The position numbers were made by a program, and so were the translations under genes. The notes beneath the pieces are model-generated. The model saw only the letters and a program-made list of their open reading frames with translations, ran no database searches and was not told where the DNA came from. Of a DNA stretch of 64,000 bases, positions 25,922 through 35,211 are shown one piece after another; position 1 is the first letter of the stretch; the number at the start of each line of letters is the position of its first letter. Origin of the DNA: Pseudomonadales bacterium (GTDB lineage: Bacteria > Pseudomonadota > Gammaproteobacteria > Pseudomonadales > UBA5518); contig JAJVIG010000043.1 of the NCBI GenBank assembly GCA_022072145.1, positions 60,665 to 124,664 on the forward strand, in the 5' to 3' direction.

Positions 25922-27400
25922 ATGGCAATGACCGAAGCACCTCTGGATCTGTTGCCCACACCGGGTTCGGTGATCGGCGACCGCGTCGTTACCGACGCCT
26001 CGGGCGGTGAATACCGGCACATCTACGCCGCCACCGGCCGCCCGACCCGTACCGTCGCATTGGCCGGCGTGCGCGAAGTGGAGATGGCCGTGCGTGCCGC
26101 GCGTGCCGCGTTCCCGGTCTGGAGTTCGATGCGTCGCGACCATCGGCGACGCCTGTTCCTGCGGTTCGCGGAACTCCTGCGCCGGGACGCGCAACTCCTG
26201 AACGTCCTGACCACGATCGACGCCGGGGTTCCGGTCGCGGCGGCGAACCTCGCGACGCTCGACGCGGCCGAATGGTTCGAGTACCACGCCGGATGCATCG
26301 ATCGCATCGGCGGCGAACTGCGACCGACCTGGCCGCTCAACGCGCACGCCTACACGCTCGAGGAACCCTACGGCGTCGTGGCGGCGATCACGCCGTTCAA
26401 CTCCCCGGTCTTCGCGCCGTGCATGATGATGGCGCCGGTGCTCGCGGCCGGAAACACCGTCGTGATGAAGCTGTCGCGCAGCACACCGTTCGTCGCGGTC
26501 AGGCTCGGCCAACTGTTTCTCGAGGCCGGCTTCCCGCCGGGCACCGTCAACCTGCTGGCCGCGGCACCGGCCGCAGGCGAGGCGCTGGTGCGCCACCCGG
26601 ATGTGGACAAGGTCTTTTTCGAGGGCGCGACCGCGACCGCGAAATCGATTCTCGTCGCCGCCGCCGAGAGCGGCCCGAAGCCGGTGGCCCTCGAGCTGGG
26701 GGGTAAATCCCCGTCGTTCGTGTTCGCCGATGCCGATCTCGAGCGGGCCGTGGCGTTCACTGTGATCGGCGGCTTCTCGCTCGGTGGACAGGCCTGCGCC
26801 GCCGGCAGCCGCCTGCTCGTGCAGGCATCGATCTACGACGAGTTCGTGGAACGGGCGCAGGCCGTGATCGGGCGGGTCGAGGTCGGTGATCCTCTGCTCG
26901 AATCCACGACGATGGGCCCGCTGGTCAACGAGAGGGAATGCCAACGGATCCAGGGGCTGATCGCGCGCGCGGTGCACGAGCGTCAGGGCAGGCTGGTCGC
27001 CGGTGGCGAGCGCCTGGGCGGGGAGTTCGCCGACGGCTGTTTCCTGGCGCCCACCCTGTTCGCCGACGTGGACAACGCCACCCTGCTCGCGCAGGAGGAA
27101 GTCTTCGGGCCGGTGCTCTGCATCATTCGTTTCGACGACGAGGAAGACGCGATCCGCATCGCCAACGACTCGCCGTACGGACTCAGCGCCTACATCCAGA
27201 CCAACGATCTGCGCCGTGCCCATCGGCTCGCCCAGCGCATCGAGGCGGGCATGGTCAACATCAACGGCTTTCAGGGCAGCGCGCCGTGTCCCAGCCTGCC
27301 GTTCGGTGGCGTGAAGCGCAGCGGCAACAACCGTGTGGGCGGCATCGAGGGGATCCGGGAGTTCACCCGGACCAAGGTGGTCACCATCGTTCTCGATTGA
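25922..27400 (+). CDS. Aldehyde dehydrogenase family protein
   Basis: 492 aa. The catalytic thiol is Cys292 in LGGQACAAGSR, the general base Glu258 in LELGGKSP and Asn160 in TPFNSPVF. The usual KPSE loop reads KLSR (181-186), so the Glu that holds the adenosine ribose of NAD is Arg, and FTGST is FEGAT; this could favour NADP. ATG 25922 or 25928 are both possible. It is followed after 41 bp by a CoA-transferase and divergent from an AraC regulator, suggesting a small catabolic operon that oxidises an aldehyde and activates the acid. Substrate unknown. Confidence 0.93.
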   Translation: MAMTEAPLDLLPTPGSVIGDRVVTDASGGEYRHIYAATGRPTRTVALAGVREVEMAVRAARAAFPVWSSMRRDHRRRLFLRFAELLRRDAQLLNVLTTIDAGVPVAAANLATLDAAEWFEYHAGCIDRIGGELRPTWPLNAHAYTLEEPYGVVAAITPFNSPVFAPCMMMAPVLAAGNTVVMKLSRSTPFVAVRLGQLFLEAGFPPGTVNLLAAAPAAGEALVRHPDVDKVFFEGATATAKSILVAAAESGPKPVALELGGKSPSFVFADADLERAVAFTVIGGFSLGGQACAAGSRLLVQASIYDEFVERAQAVIGRVEVGDPLLESTTMGPLVNERECQRIQGLIARAVHERQGRLVAGGERLGGEFADGCFLAPTLFADVDNATLLAQEEVFGPVLCIIRFDDEEDAIRIANDSPYGLSAYIQTNDLRRAHRLAQRIEAGMVNINGFQGSAPCPSLPFGGVKRSGNNRVGGIEGIREFTRTKVVTIVLD

Positions 27401-27441
27401 CCCCCCGGCCGATGCATCCGACACGCGCCTACGGAGGACCC

Positions 27442-28641
27442 ATGAGCCAGTCAGGACCCCTTGCCGGCATCCGCATACTCGACCTCTCGATTGCCGGCAC
27501 CGGACCCTATGCTGCCGCGCTGCTCGCGGACCAGGGCGCCGACGTGATCAAGGTCGAACGTCCGGATGGCGGTGACCTGGTCCGCTGGGTCGGAACCCAT
27601 ACCGACGCCGGCATCAGCGCCATGTTCCAGATGTTCAACCGCGGCAAGCGATCGATCGCGCTCGACCTGACACGCGCGCAGGGACGCGAGATCGTGCACA
27701 GGCTCGCGGCGCGCAGCGACGTGGTGATCCAGAACTGGCGCCCCGGTGTGGCGGGCAAGCTGGGCGTAGGGTACGAAGACCTGCGCCGGGACGATCTGGT
27801 CTACGTATCGATTTCGGGCTTCGGCGACGAGGGGCCCTACGCGCACAAGACCGCCTACGACACGGTGATCCAGGCGTACGCGGGGGTCGCTGCAATCGAA
27901 GGCGATCCGAAGCAGCAGATGCCGCGCTTCTCGAACCACGCCGTGGCCGACAAGGTCACGTCGATCACTGCGGCACAGGCGATCACCGCTGCCCTGTTCG
28001 CGCGGGAACGTGGTCAAGGGGGGCAGCACATCCGGCTGTCGATGCTGGAGACGATGGTGGCGTTCCTGTGGGCGGATGCGGCCGGCAACGAGGTACTGCG
28101 CGACGGCGACCAGTCGCAACCGCGTGGCACCGCGGACGGAACGCCACCGATGCGTTTCCTCGACGGCTGGGGTGTCGCGTGCCCGGTCAGCGATGCGAAC
28201 TTCGCCGGCATGTGCCGGGCCTTCGGCGTCGAGGGTTACGACGACCCGCGTGTGGCGAGCCAGTCGCAGCGACACCGCCACATGGAACTGGTCTGGCAGA
28301 TTGCGGGGCGGTGCTGGGACGTGGCGCGGACGCTGACGACGGCCGAGGCGATCGCGCGCCTCGAGGCCAACGGCGTTCCCTGTGGTGTGGTTCTTTCGTC
28401 CTCGAAGCTGGCCGACGATCCGCACGTGCAGGCAGTCGGATTGCTGGAGGATTCGGTCCACCCATCGGCCGGCCGCATCCGCCAGCCACGGCATCCGGTG
28501 CGCTTCGAGCGTACGCCGGCACGGCCGGGGGCGCCGGCGCCGCTGCTCGGGGAGCACACCGAAGCGATCCTCGCCGAGATCGGGCTGGGCGGGTCGTTCG
28601 GCGAATTGAAGGACGCGGGAGTGGTTGCCGGGCCGTATTAG
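27442..28641 (+). CDS. CoA-transferase family III (CaiB/BaiF)
   Basis: 399 aa. The N-terminus PLAGIRILDLSIAGTGPYAA and LADQGADVIKVERPDGGD are typical. NWRPGVAGKLGVGYEDLR follows, and Asp170 in NHAVADKVT is at the position of the acylated catalytic aspartate (Asp169 in formyl-CoA transferase). It moves CoA between acids by a ternary mechanism. GGAGG stands four bases before ATG 27442. Probably one operon with the aldehyde dehydrogenase, activating the acid it makes. Confidence 0.93.
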   Translation: MSQSGPLAGIRILDLSIAGTGPYAAALLADQGADVIKVERPDGGDLVRWVGTHTDAGISAMFQMFNRGKRSIALDLTRAQGREIVHRLAARSDVVIQNWRPGVAGKLGVGYEDLRRDDLVYVSISGFGDEGPYAHKTAYDTVIQAYAGVAAIEGDPKQQMPRFSNHAVADKVTSITAAQAITAALFARERGQGGQHIRLSMLETMVAFLWADAAGNEVLRDGDQSQPRGTADGTPPMRFLDGWGVACPVSDANFAGMCRAFGVEGYDDPRVASQSQRHRHMELVWQIAGRCWDVARTLTTAEAIARLEANGVPCGVVLSSSKLADDPHVQAVGLLEDSVHPSAGRIRQPRHPVRFERTPARPGAPAPLLGEHTEAILAEIGLGGSFGELKDAGVVAGPY

Positions 28642-28693
28642 TTGTCGCCCCCGGCGTTGTCGCTGCTGCCCGACGATCGGTTATCGTGCCCCG

Positions 28694-30439
28694 ATGAGGA
28701 TCTTCTGGCATCTGCGCGGCTTTTTCCGCGCGCACTGGCGTCGCTATGTGCTCGCGGGCGTGATGCTCGCCGGGGTCGCGCTGCTCAACCTGCTGCCGCC
28801 GGCGATCCTCGGCCGCGTGGTCGACGGCATCGCCGCGGGCACGCTGGATGCGCGCGGGGTGTGGCAGCACGCGGCGGCGCTGGTCGCGGTCGCCCTCGGC
28901 GTCTACGTGCTGCGCTTCCTGTGGCGCCAGATCCTGTTCAGCGCCTCGTACACGCTGGGCCGCGAGTTGCGCCAGCGCATCCACGCGCACCTGACCACGC
29001 TGTCGCCGGCCGCGCTGGCGGCCTTCCCGGCCGGTGACCTGATGGCGCGCGCCACCAACGATGTGCAGGCCGTGGAGATGAGCGCCGGCGAGGCGGTGCT
29101 GTCGGTGTTCGACGGGCTGGTGACCGGGCTGCTGGTGCTCGGCGTGATGGTGTTCGCGCTGAGCGGCACGCTCACCGCGATGGCGCTGGCGCCGTGGCCG
29201 CTGATGAGCTGGGCGATGTGGCGCCTCGGGGTGCTGCTGCTGGCGCGCTTCGATGCCGCGCAGGCGGCGTTCAGCCGCCTGAACACGGTGACGCAGGAGA
29301 GCGTGGCGGGGCTGCGCGCGCTGCGCGGGCTTGGCGCCGAGGCGCACGCCGAGCGGCTGCTCGCCGACGCCTCGGTCGCGGCCACCACGGCCAACCTCGA
29401 GGTGTCGCGCATCGATGCGCGCTACGACCCGATCATCTACCTGACCGTTGGCGCCTCGTTCCTGATCAGCATCGGCGGTGGGGCGTGGATGATCGAGCGC
29501 GGGCAACTGACGATCGGCCAGCTGACCAGCTTCACGCTCTACCTCGGGCAGCTGGTGTGGCCGATGTTCGCCTTCGGCTGGATGGCGAACCTGGTGCAGC
29601 GCGGCAGCGCGGCGTGGGCGCGCATCGACGAGTTCCTGCGCACGCCGTCGGCGGTGCCGGACGGCGGCACGCTGGAGGCGGTCGAGGGGCAGCGGCTGGA
29701 GGTGGCGGTGCGCGAGTTCGCCTACCCCGGCCGCGTGCAGCCGGCGCTCGCGGACCTCGCCTTCGTGCTCGAACCGGGCTGCACGCTCGGCGTGGTCGGC
29801 CCCACCGGCAGCGGCAAATCCACCTTGCTGGCGCTGCTGGCGCGCTTCTACGAAACCCCGCAAGTAAGCGTTCGCCTCGGCGGCAGGCCGCTGGCCGACT
29901 ACCGGCTCGATGCACTGCGCGCGGCGCTGGCGCTGGTCATGCAGGAGCCGGTGCTGTTCTCCGCGACGCTGCGCGAGAACCTGCTGCTCGCGCGCCCCGA
30001 GGCTGGCGAGGACGATATCGCGCGGGTGCTTGAACTCGCCGCGCTGGGCAACGACCTCGCGCAGTGGCCCGCGGGGCTGGCCACCGAGGTCGGCGAGCGC
30101 GGCATCACGCTCTCCGGCGGACAGCGTCAGCGCCTGTGCCTGGCGCGGGCGCTGCTCGGCGAGGCGCGCATCCTGCTGCTCGACGACGCGCTGTCGGCGG
30201 TGGACGCCGAAACCGAACACCTCATTCTCGGCGCGCTCGAGCGCCACACCCGGCATCTCGGCCGCGTGATCGTCAGCCACCGGCTGTCGGCGGTGCAGGC
30301 GGCCGACGAGATCCTGGTGCTGCGCGACGGACGGGTTGCGGAACGCGGCACGCACGCCGCGCTGCTTGCCGCCGACGGCTGGTACGCGCAGACCTGGCGC
30401 TACCAGCAGCTCGCCGCCGCCGTGGGAGGTCTCGCGTGA
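28694..30439 (+). CDS. ABC exporter half-transporter (MdlA/SmdA-like)
   Basis: 581 aa, membrane domain fused to ATPase. About six transmembrane helices lie in residues 1-320 (YVLAGVMLAGVALLNLLPPA; VLSVFDGLVTGLLVLGVMVF). The ATPase has Walker A GPTGSGKSTLL near residue 374, the Q-loop in VMQEPVLFSATLREN, signature LSGGQRQRL and Walker B ILLLDDALSAVD, where the usual catalytic Glu is Asp. That makes it the degenerate partner of a heterodimer with the next gene, which keeps DEAT. The two overlap by GTGA. Inner membrane, likely lipid or drug export. Confidence 0.93.
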   Translation: MRIFWHLRGFFRAHWRRYVLAGVMLAGVALLNLLPPAILGRVVDGIAAGTLDARGVWQHAAALVAVALGVYVLRFLWRQILFSASYTLGRELRQRIHAHLTTLSPAALAAFPAGDLMARATNDVQAVEMSAGEAVLSVFDGLVTGLLVLGVMVFALSGTLTAMALAPWPLMSWAMWRLGVLLLARFDAAQAAFSRLNTVTQESVAGLRALRGLGAEAHAERLLADASVAATTANLEVSRIDARYDPIIYLTVGASFLISIGGGAWMIERGQLTIGQLTSFTLYLGQLVWPMFAFGWMANLVQRGSAAWARIDEFLRTPSAVPDGGTLEAVEGQRLEVAVREFAYPGRVQPALADLAFVLEPGCTLGVVGPTGSGKSTLLALLARFYETPQVSVRLGGRPLADYRLDALRAALALVMQEPVLFSATLRENLLLARPEAGEDDIARVLELAALGNDLAQWPAGLATEVGERGITLSGGQRQRLCLARALLGEARILLLDDALSAVDAETEHLILGALERHTRHLGRVIVSHRLSAVQAADEILVLRDGRVAERGTHAALLAADGWYAQTWRYQQLAAAVGGLA

Positions 30440-32187
30440 GCCGCGCGCGCGTGCTGCCGCGCCTGCTCGCGCTCGCCACCCGCGACCGGCGCGCCTTCGC
30501 GCTGGCCCTGGCGCTGGTGCTGCTCGCCGCGGCCGCCGAGGTGGGCGGTCCGCTGCTGATCCGCGCGTTCATCGACACCCACGTGCAGACCGGGAATTAC
30601 CCCCTGGCGCCGGTACTGCTGTTGGCCGGCGCCTACGCGCTGCTGCAGTGCGTGGCCGCGGTGGCCGGTTACGCGCAGGGCGTGCAGCTGGCGCGGATCG
30701 CGCTCGAGGCCATGATGCGTCTGCGTGAGCAAGCGTTCGCTACCGCGCTGCGGCTTCCGGTGGCGTGGTTCGACCGCACACCGGTGGGCGCGGTGGTGTC
30801 GCGGCTCACCAACGACACCGAGGCCGTGAAGGATTTCTACGTCAACGTGCTCGGGGTGGTGGTGGCCAACGGGGCGCGCGTGCTCGGCATGGCGGCGGCG
30901 ATGCTGGTGCTCGACTGGCGGCTGGCGATCCCGTGCCTGGCGTTCCTGCCGGCGGCGCTGCTCGTGATGTGGACCTACCAGCGCCTGAGCGGTGCGCGCT
31001 TTCGCCGCGTGCGCCAGGCGCTGGCCACCATCAACGGCACGCTGTCGGAGTCGATCGGCGGGGTGCGCGCGATCCAGCTCACGCGCCAGGCGCGGCGTTT
31101 CGACGAACGATTCGCGGCGCAGTGCGGCGAGCATTACCGCGCGCGCATGGCCTCGTTGCGGCTGGACGCGATGATGCTGCGCCCGCTGGTCGACGTGCTG
31201 CTGATGGTCTGCATGGCGGCGCTGGTGCTGTGGTTCGGCAGCGAGGCGCTGGCGGGCGCGCTCGAGATCGGCGTGATCTATGTGTTCGTGAACTACCTCG
31301 CGCGCCTGGCGGAGCCGGTCATCGACGTGGCGCACCGGCTCAGCATGTTCCAGAGCGCGATGGTCTCGGCCGCGCGCGTGTTCGAGCTGGTCGACCGCGA
31401 CGACGTCTGTGCGCCGCGCCGCGGCGGGCCGCTGCCGCGCGATACGCGGCTGTGCGCCGACGGCGTGGGCTTCGCGTATCCCGAGGGGCCGCCGGTGCTG
31501 CACGACATCGGTTTCGAGCTGGCGCCCGGGCGTTCGCTGGCGCTGGTCGGCGCCACCGGCAGCGGCAAGAGCACCATCGCGGGGCTGCTGCTGCGTTTCC
31601 ATCGGCCGCTCGCCGGTTCGATCACGCTCGGCGGGGTGCCGCTCGAGGCGATCGACGACCGGACCTTCGGCCGCCTGGTCGCCTACGTGCCGCAGGACCC
31701 GTTCCTGCTCGCCGGCAGCATCGCGGAGAACATCGACTTCGGGCTCGGCGCGAGCGCGCAACGCATCGCGGAGGTGGCGCGTCGCGCCGGGCTGGGTGAC
31801 TTCGTGGACGGACTGGAACACGGGTTGGACACCGCCGTCGGCGAGCGTGGCGCGGCCTTGTCGGCCGGGCAGCGCCAGCAGGTGATCCTGGCGCGCGCAC
31901 TGCTGCGCGACCCGGCGCTGCTGATCCTCGACGAGGCCACCGCGAGCATCGACAGTGCCACCGAGGAGGCCCTGCAGCAGGCGCTGCACGCCCTCGGCGG
32001 GCAGGTGTCGATGGTGGTGATCGCTCACCGTCTGTCGACGCTGCGCGAGGTCGACGAGATCCTGGTGCTGGCGCGCGGCCACATCCAGGAGCGTGGTTCG
32101 CACGCCCAGCTGATCGCGCGCGGCGGGCTCTACCGGCGCCTGTGGGAACTGCAGCGCATGGAGTCGCGCGCCGATCTCACGATCTGA
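30436..32187 (+). CDS. ABC exporter half-transporter (MdlB/SmdB-like)
   Basis: 583 aa starting from GTG 30436, which overlaps the previous TGA. Transmembrane domain (FALALALVLLAAAAEVGGPL) is followed by an ATPase with Walker A GATGSGKSTI near residue 375, Q-loop VPQDPFLLAGSI, signature LSAGQRQQV and Walker B LLILDEATASID with the full catalytic Glu, then H-loop VIAHRLSTL. The signature has Ala in place of the usual second Gly-preceding residue (LSAGQ), while the partner has LSGGQ. Such asymmetry is common in heterodimeric exporters. Confidence 0.93.
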   Translation: MSRARVLPRLLALATRDRRAFALALALVLLAAAAEVGGPLLIRAFIDTHVQTGNYPLAPVLLLAGAYALLQCVAAVAGYAQGVQLARIALEAMMRLREQAFATALRLPVAWFDRTPVGAVVSRLTNDTEAVKDFYVNVLGVVVANGARVLGMAAAMLVLDWRLAIPCLAFLPAALLVMWTYQRLSGARFRRVRQALATINGTLSESIGGVRAIQLTRQARRFDERFAAQCGEHYRARMASLRLDAMMLRPLVDVLLMVCMAALVLWFGSEALAGALEIGVIYVFVNYLARLAEPVIDVAHRLSMFQSAMVSAARVFELVDRDDVCAPRRGGPLPRDTRLCADGVGFAYPEGPPVLHDIGFELAPGRSLALVGATGSGKSTIAGLLLRFHRPLAGSITLGGVPLEAIDDRTFGRLVAYVPQDPFLLAGSIAENIDFGLGASAQRIAEVARRAGLGDFVDGLEHGLDTAVGERGAALSAGQRQQVILARALLRDPALLILDEATASIDSATEEALQQALHALGGQVSMVVIAHRLSTLREVDEILVLARGHIQERGSHAQLIARGGLYRRLWELQRMESRADLTI

Positions 32188-32206
32188 GCGCGCCGCGGCG
32201 TGTGGC

Positions 32207-33091
32207 TCAGACCGAGGTGGTCGCGCGCCGCGCGCTGGCGGCGTAGTTGCTGCGCTCCAGCCACTGGCGGATGCGGGTGGCGTCACCGACCGGCGTCAGC
32301 TTGCCCTGCGCGTCGAGCAGGATCATGACCAGCGGGCGGTTCTCGATGCGTGCCTTCATGACCAGGCAGCGGCCGGCCTCGTTGGTGAAGCCGGTCTTGC
32401 TGAGCTCGATGTCCCACGATCCGGCGCGCACCAGGCGATTGGTGTTCACGAAGCCGAGCGAGTAGCGCGGCTGCGGGAAGGTCACGGTACGCTCCGGGGT
32501 GGTGGTGTACTCGCGGATCAGCGCGTACTGGCTGGCTGCCTGCGTCATCTTGACGAGGTCGCCGGCCGAGGACACGTTCTGGCTCGACAGTCCGGTGGTG
32601 TCGGCGAAGCGCGTGTGCTGCATGCGCAGCGCCGTCGCCTTGCGGTTCATCTGCGCGACGAACGCTCCGCGACCGCCCGGGTAATGGCGCCCCAGCGCCG
32701 AGGCGGCGCGGTTCTCGGAGGACATCAGCGCCAGGCGCAGCATCTCCGCGCGCGACTGCCGGGTGCCGATCTGCAGCCGCGAGTAGGTGCCCTTGAGGCG
32801 GTCGATGTCGTCCTTCGAGATCGTCAGCATCTCGTTCATCGGCAGCTTGGCGTCGAGCACCACCATCGCGGTCATCAGCTTGGTGATCGAGGCGATCGGC
32901 GCGGTGCGCTCGGCGTTCTTCGCGTACAGGATCTGCCCGGTGCGCGCATCGAAGACCACGGCCTTGTCCGACTGCAGGTGCAGGCCGTGCGGATCGGGGG
33001 CGCGTGGCTGGGCCAGCGCGCTCGCGGTGCCCAGCAGGGCACAGAACAGACCCGCGACCAGTGCGAGAGATCTCCTGTTGCTGCTCGCCAT
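32207..33091 (-). CDS. pbpG: D-alanyl-D-alanine endopeptidase, PBP7-like
   Basis: 294 aa with a signal peptide (SLALVAGLFCALLGTASALA). The serine peptidase S11 triad is complete: Ser68-x-x-Lys71 (SITK), Ser125-Glu-Asn127 (SEN) and Lys232-Thr-Gly234 (KTG). It trims D,D-crosslinks in peptidoglycan in the periplasm. No C-terminal membrane anchor or PBP5_C domain, which fits PBP7. ATG 33089-33091 with GGGGAG eight bases upstream; the TTG at 33109 is rejected. It converges on the ABC operon (20 bp between stops). Confidence 0.94.
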   Translation of the reverse strand: MASSNRRSLALVAGLFCALLGTASALAQPRAPDPHGLHLQSDKAVVFDARTGQILYAKNAERTAPIASITKLMTAMVVLDAKLPMNEMLTISKDDIDRLKGTYSRLQIGTRQSRAEMLRLALMSSENRAASALGRHYPGGRGAFVAQMNRKATALRMQHTRFADTTGLSSQNVSSAGDLVKMTQAASQYALIREYTTTPERTVTFPQPRYSLGFVNTNRLVRAGSWDIELSKTGFTNEAGRCLVMKARIENRPLVMILLDAQGKLTPVGDATRIRQWLERSNYAASARRATTSV

Positions 33092-33201
33092 GCCGCCGTC
33101 TCCCCGCAAAGTTCGTTATCGGCATGAAGAGTAATAGACAACTCGATGATCTGCCAGCGGAAACGGCAAATCGCGACCCATTCGGGGCGGTGCGGCCGGT
33201 T

Positions 33202-33813
33202 TCAGTGCGGGCCGGTCAGCGTCACCAGCGCCTCGTCGTCGATGCCGTCGATCAGGATCTGCCGCACGCGCTCCTGCCACAGCCGGCCGAATTCGCGCCG
33301 ATCGGCCTCGCTCGCGCCGCCGGCGAGCACCCGTGACAGCAGCTCGCGCGTGCGCGCCTGCGCGGGAACCAGCTCCGGGTGGTAGTCGGCATCGACCACG
33401 CGTCCGTCGTCGAGGCGTTCGAAGCGGATCGCCGACGGGATCGAGGCACCGAAGCGCAGCAGGTTGCGCCGCTCGAAGCGACCCGCCAGCCCCTTGAAGC
33501 CACCCTCGGCCGCCGCGCCGGTCAGCAGGCCCACCACGTTCGCGATCACGCCGGTCACGCCGTCCTCGACGCGTTCGCGCAAATGCACGCGCACCGCGCC
33601 GCGCTCGGCGGGCCCGTCGGGGAACAGGCGCGCGAGCGCGCGCAGCGTGACCAGGTACGCGCCGGCCACGGTGGGACAGGAGTGCCCCGCCAGTCGCACC
33701 GCGTCGGCGTAGCCGTAGTCGATCAGCCCACCCTCGCAACTGCCGAGCAACTCGGCCAGCGGATCGCGCAGCGTGATGCGGCGTACCTGGTCGAAGAACG
33801 TCGGGTGGTCCAT
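33202..33813 (-). CDS. FmdE-like protein of unknown function
   Basis: 203 aa, no signal peptide. RLAGHSCPTVAGAYLVTLRA near residue 42 recalls the (G)HxCPG motif at the start of FmdE/formylmethanofuran dehydrogenase subunit E-like domains. VRVHLRERVEDGVTGVIANV and TGAAAEGGFKGLAGRFERRN follow. The Cys-Pro motif may bind a metal. ATG 33811-33813. It is divergent from the SDR at 33931 and 110 bp upstream of pbpG. I would treat the function as unknown. Confidence 0.75.
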   Translation of the reverse strand: MDHPTFFDQVRRITLRDPLAELLGSCEGGLIDYGYADAVRLAGHSCPTVAGAYLVTLRALARLFPDGPAERGAVRVHLRERVEDGVTGVIANVVGLLTGAAAEGGFKGLAGRFERRNLLRFGASIPSAIRFERLDDGRVVDADYHPELVPAQARTRELLSRVLAGGASEADRREFGRLWQERVRQILIDGIDDEALVTLTGPH

Positions 33814-33930
33814 GCGCGATCCTCCAGCCGGTGCCGTTGCAGGGAGGCACAGCATAACCGCCGGCGCGCCCGCGCGATCGCCGTCGATCCTGCGGCATAA
33901 TGGCGGCCAAACAGCACGAGGAGAACATCG

Positions 33931-34788
33931 ATGAGCATCCCGCCTCCCTCGCTCGCAGGGCGCGTCGCAGTCGTGACCGGTGCCAGTCGCGGCATCGGAC
34001 GTGCGATCGCGCAGCGCCTCGCCAGCGCAGGCGCCTTCGTGGTGGTGACCGCGCGCAGCGTGGAGTCCTCGCCGACGCCCGGCACGCTGGCCGAGACGGT
34101 GGCGCTGATCGAGGCCGCCGGCGGGCGCTCGCTCGCGCTGCGTTGCGATCTCGAGGACCCGGCGGATCGCGACAGCCTGATCGAGCGCGTCGTGCAGGCC
34201 ACCGGCGGCATCGACATCCTGGTCAACAACGCCGGATTCGCACAGTTCGCGCGCGTCGAGCAACTGCCCGAGGCTGCCTTCGAGCAGATGGTGAATCTCT
34301 ATTTCCGCGTCCCGTTCGCGCTGAGCCGCGCGGCGATTCCGCATCTGCGCGCGCGCGGCGCGGGGTGGATCGTCAACGTGGGGTCGGTGACCGCGATGGC
34401 CCCGCTGCGCCCCTTCGACGACTTCGCGCGCTTCGGCGGTTCGACCGTCTACGCGTCGATCAAGGCCGCGCTGAACCGTTTCACGCAGGGGCTTGCCGCC
34501 GAACTCGAGGCCGACGGCATCGCCGTGAACCTGGTCGCGCCGAGCACCGCGATCTCGACGCCGGGCGCCGACTCCTACATTCCGGCGGACTACCCGACCG
34601 AGCCGGTCGAGTACCTGGCCGAAACCGCGCTAGCGCTGTGCCACCTGCCGGCGAGCGAGCGCACCGGCCAGATCACCTACAGCCTGCACTTCCCGCTGCA
34701 CCACGGGCTGACGGTGCGCACCCTCGACGGCCGCGGCACACTGCCGCCGCCAGAAATCCCGCCCTGGGCGCACCCCGACTGCATGTAG
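33931..34788 (+). CDS. Short-chain dehydrogenase/reductase
   Basis: 285 aa. Motifs: VTGASRGIGRAIAQRLAS (residues ~15-32), VNNAGFAQFARVEQL near 103, the active-site serine in VNVGSVTAMAPL, and YASIKAALNRF with Tyr-Lys. It resembles enzymes annotated as 3-oxoacyl reductases or peroxisomal-type 2,4-dienoyl reductases without a clear substrate. GAGGAGA lies eight bases before ATG 33931. Its stop, TAG at 34786-34788, is the TAG of a GTAGG palindromic repeat. Confidence 0.9.
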   Translation: MSIPPPSLAGRVAVVTGASRGIGRAIAQRLASAGAFVVVTARSVESSPTPGTLAETVALIEAAGGRSLALRCDLEDPADRDSLIERVVQATGGIDILVNNAGFAQFARVEQLPEAAFEQMVNLYFRVPFALSRAAIPHLRARGAGWIVNVGSVTAMAPLRPFDDFARFGGSTVYASIKAALNRFTQGLAAELEADGIAVNLVAPSTAISTPGADSYIPADYPTEPVEYLAETALALCHLPASERTGQITYSLHFPLHHGLTVRTLDGRGTLPPPEIPPWAHPDCM

Positions 34789-34860
34789 GTCCGGGCTGTG
34801 CCCGGACATGGGCCCGGACATGTGCCGTGGCATCGAATTCGGCCACAGGCCGAACCTACG
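34785..34860. repeat. GTAGG-palindrome repeats (two full units and a partial one)
   Basis: GTAGGTCCGGGCTGTGCCCG, continuing GACATG (34785-34810), is one stem-loop unit. A half unit GGCCCGGACATG follows, and then an inverted unit of the other subtype, TTCGGCCACAGGCCGAACC with TAC (34838-34859). The first unit begins inside the SDR stop codon. Same families as at 9782-9923 and 37496-37604. Confidence 0.85.
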
Positions 34861-34905
34861 GGTCTTGGCAGAAGTCGGCGATGCGGGTGACCGTGCCCTC
34901 GAGCT

Positions 34906-35079
34906 TCAGCGTGCTGGCGATCGTGAGGCTGCTGCCACCCCGCGCACAGCGATGATCTTGCCCCAGGCGGGGTAGCAGCCGTCGTAGCACGACATCGTCT
35001 GCATGCCGCCGCCGCCGCTGGCGCTTTCGCTGTTCGCCGACGCCAGCTGTTTCTCGCGGCTCGCGACGCGGTTGTCCAT
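34906..35079 (-). CDS. Small cysteine-containing ORF, probably frameshifted
   Basis: 57 codons from ATG 35077-35079, with GGAGC seven bases upstream: MDNRVASREKQLASANSESA, then a Gly stretch, QTMSCYDGCYPAWGKIIAV and an unlikely tail VAAASRSPAR. In the adjacent frame the sequence after about 34935 reads GGSSLTIASTLKLEGTVTRI, then ADFCQDP and a stop at 34856, which looks more protein-like. A one-base shift would join the two into a ~73 aa protein with three cysteines. Either a decayed gene or a sequencing error; function unknown. Confidence 0.45.
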   Translation of the reverse strand: MDNRVASREKQLASANSESASGGGGMQTMSCYDGCYPAWGKIIAVRGVAAASRSPAR

Positions 35080-35211
35080 CGTGGTGCTCCGTGGCGGTGC
35101 CGAGGCGAGGGGTGGCTTCCGGCATGCACCGGAGCGCCAACGCCACGAGTCCAGGCGCGCTCCCGACCGCCTACAATGACGTCGACAAGCGGATTGGGAG
35201 CGCAGGAACCG

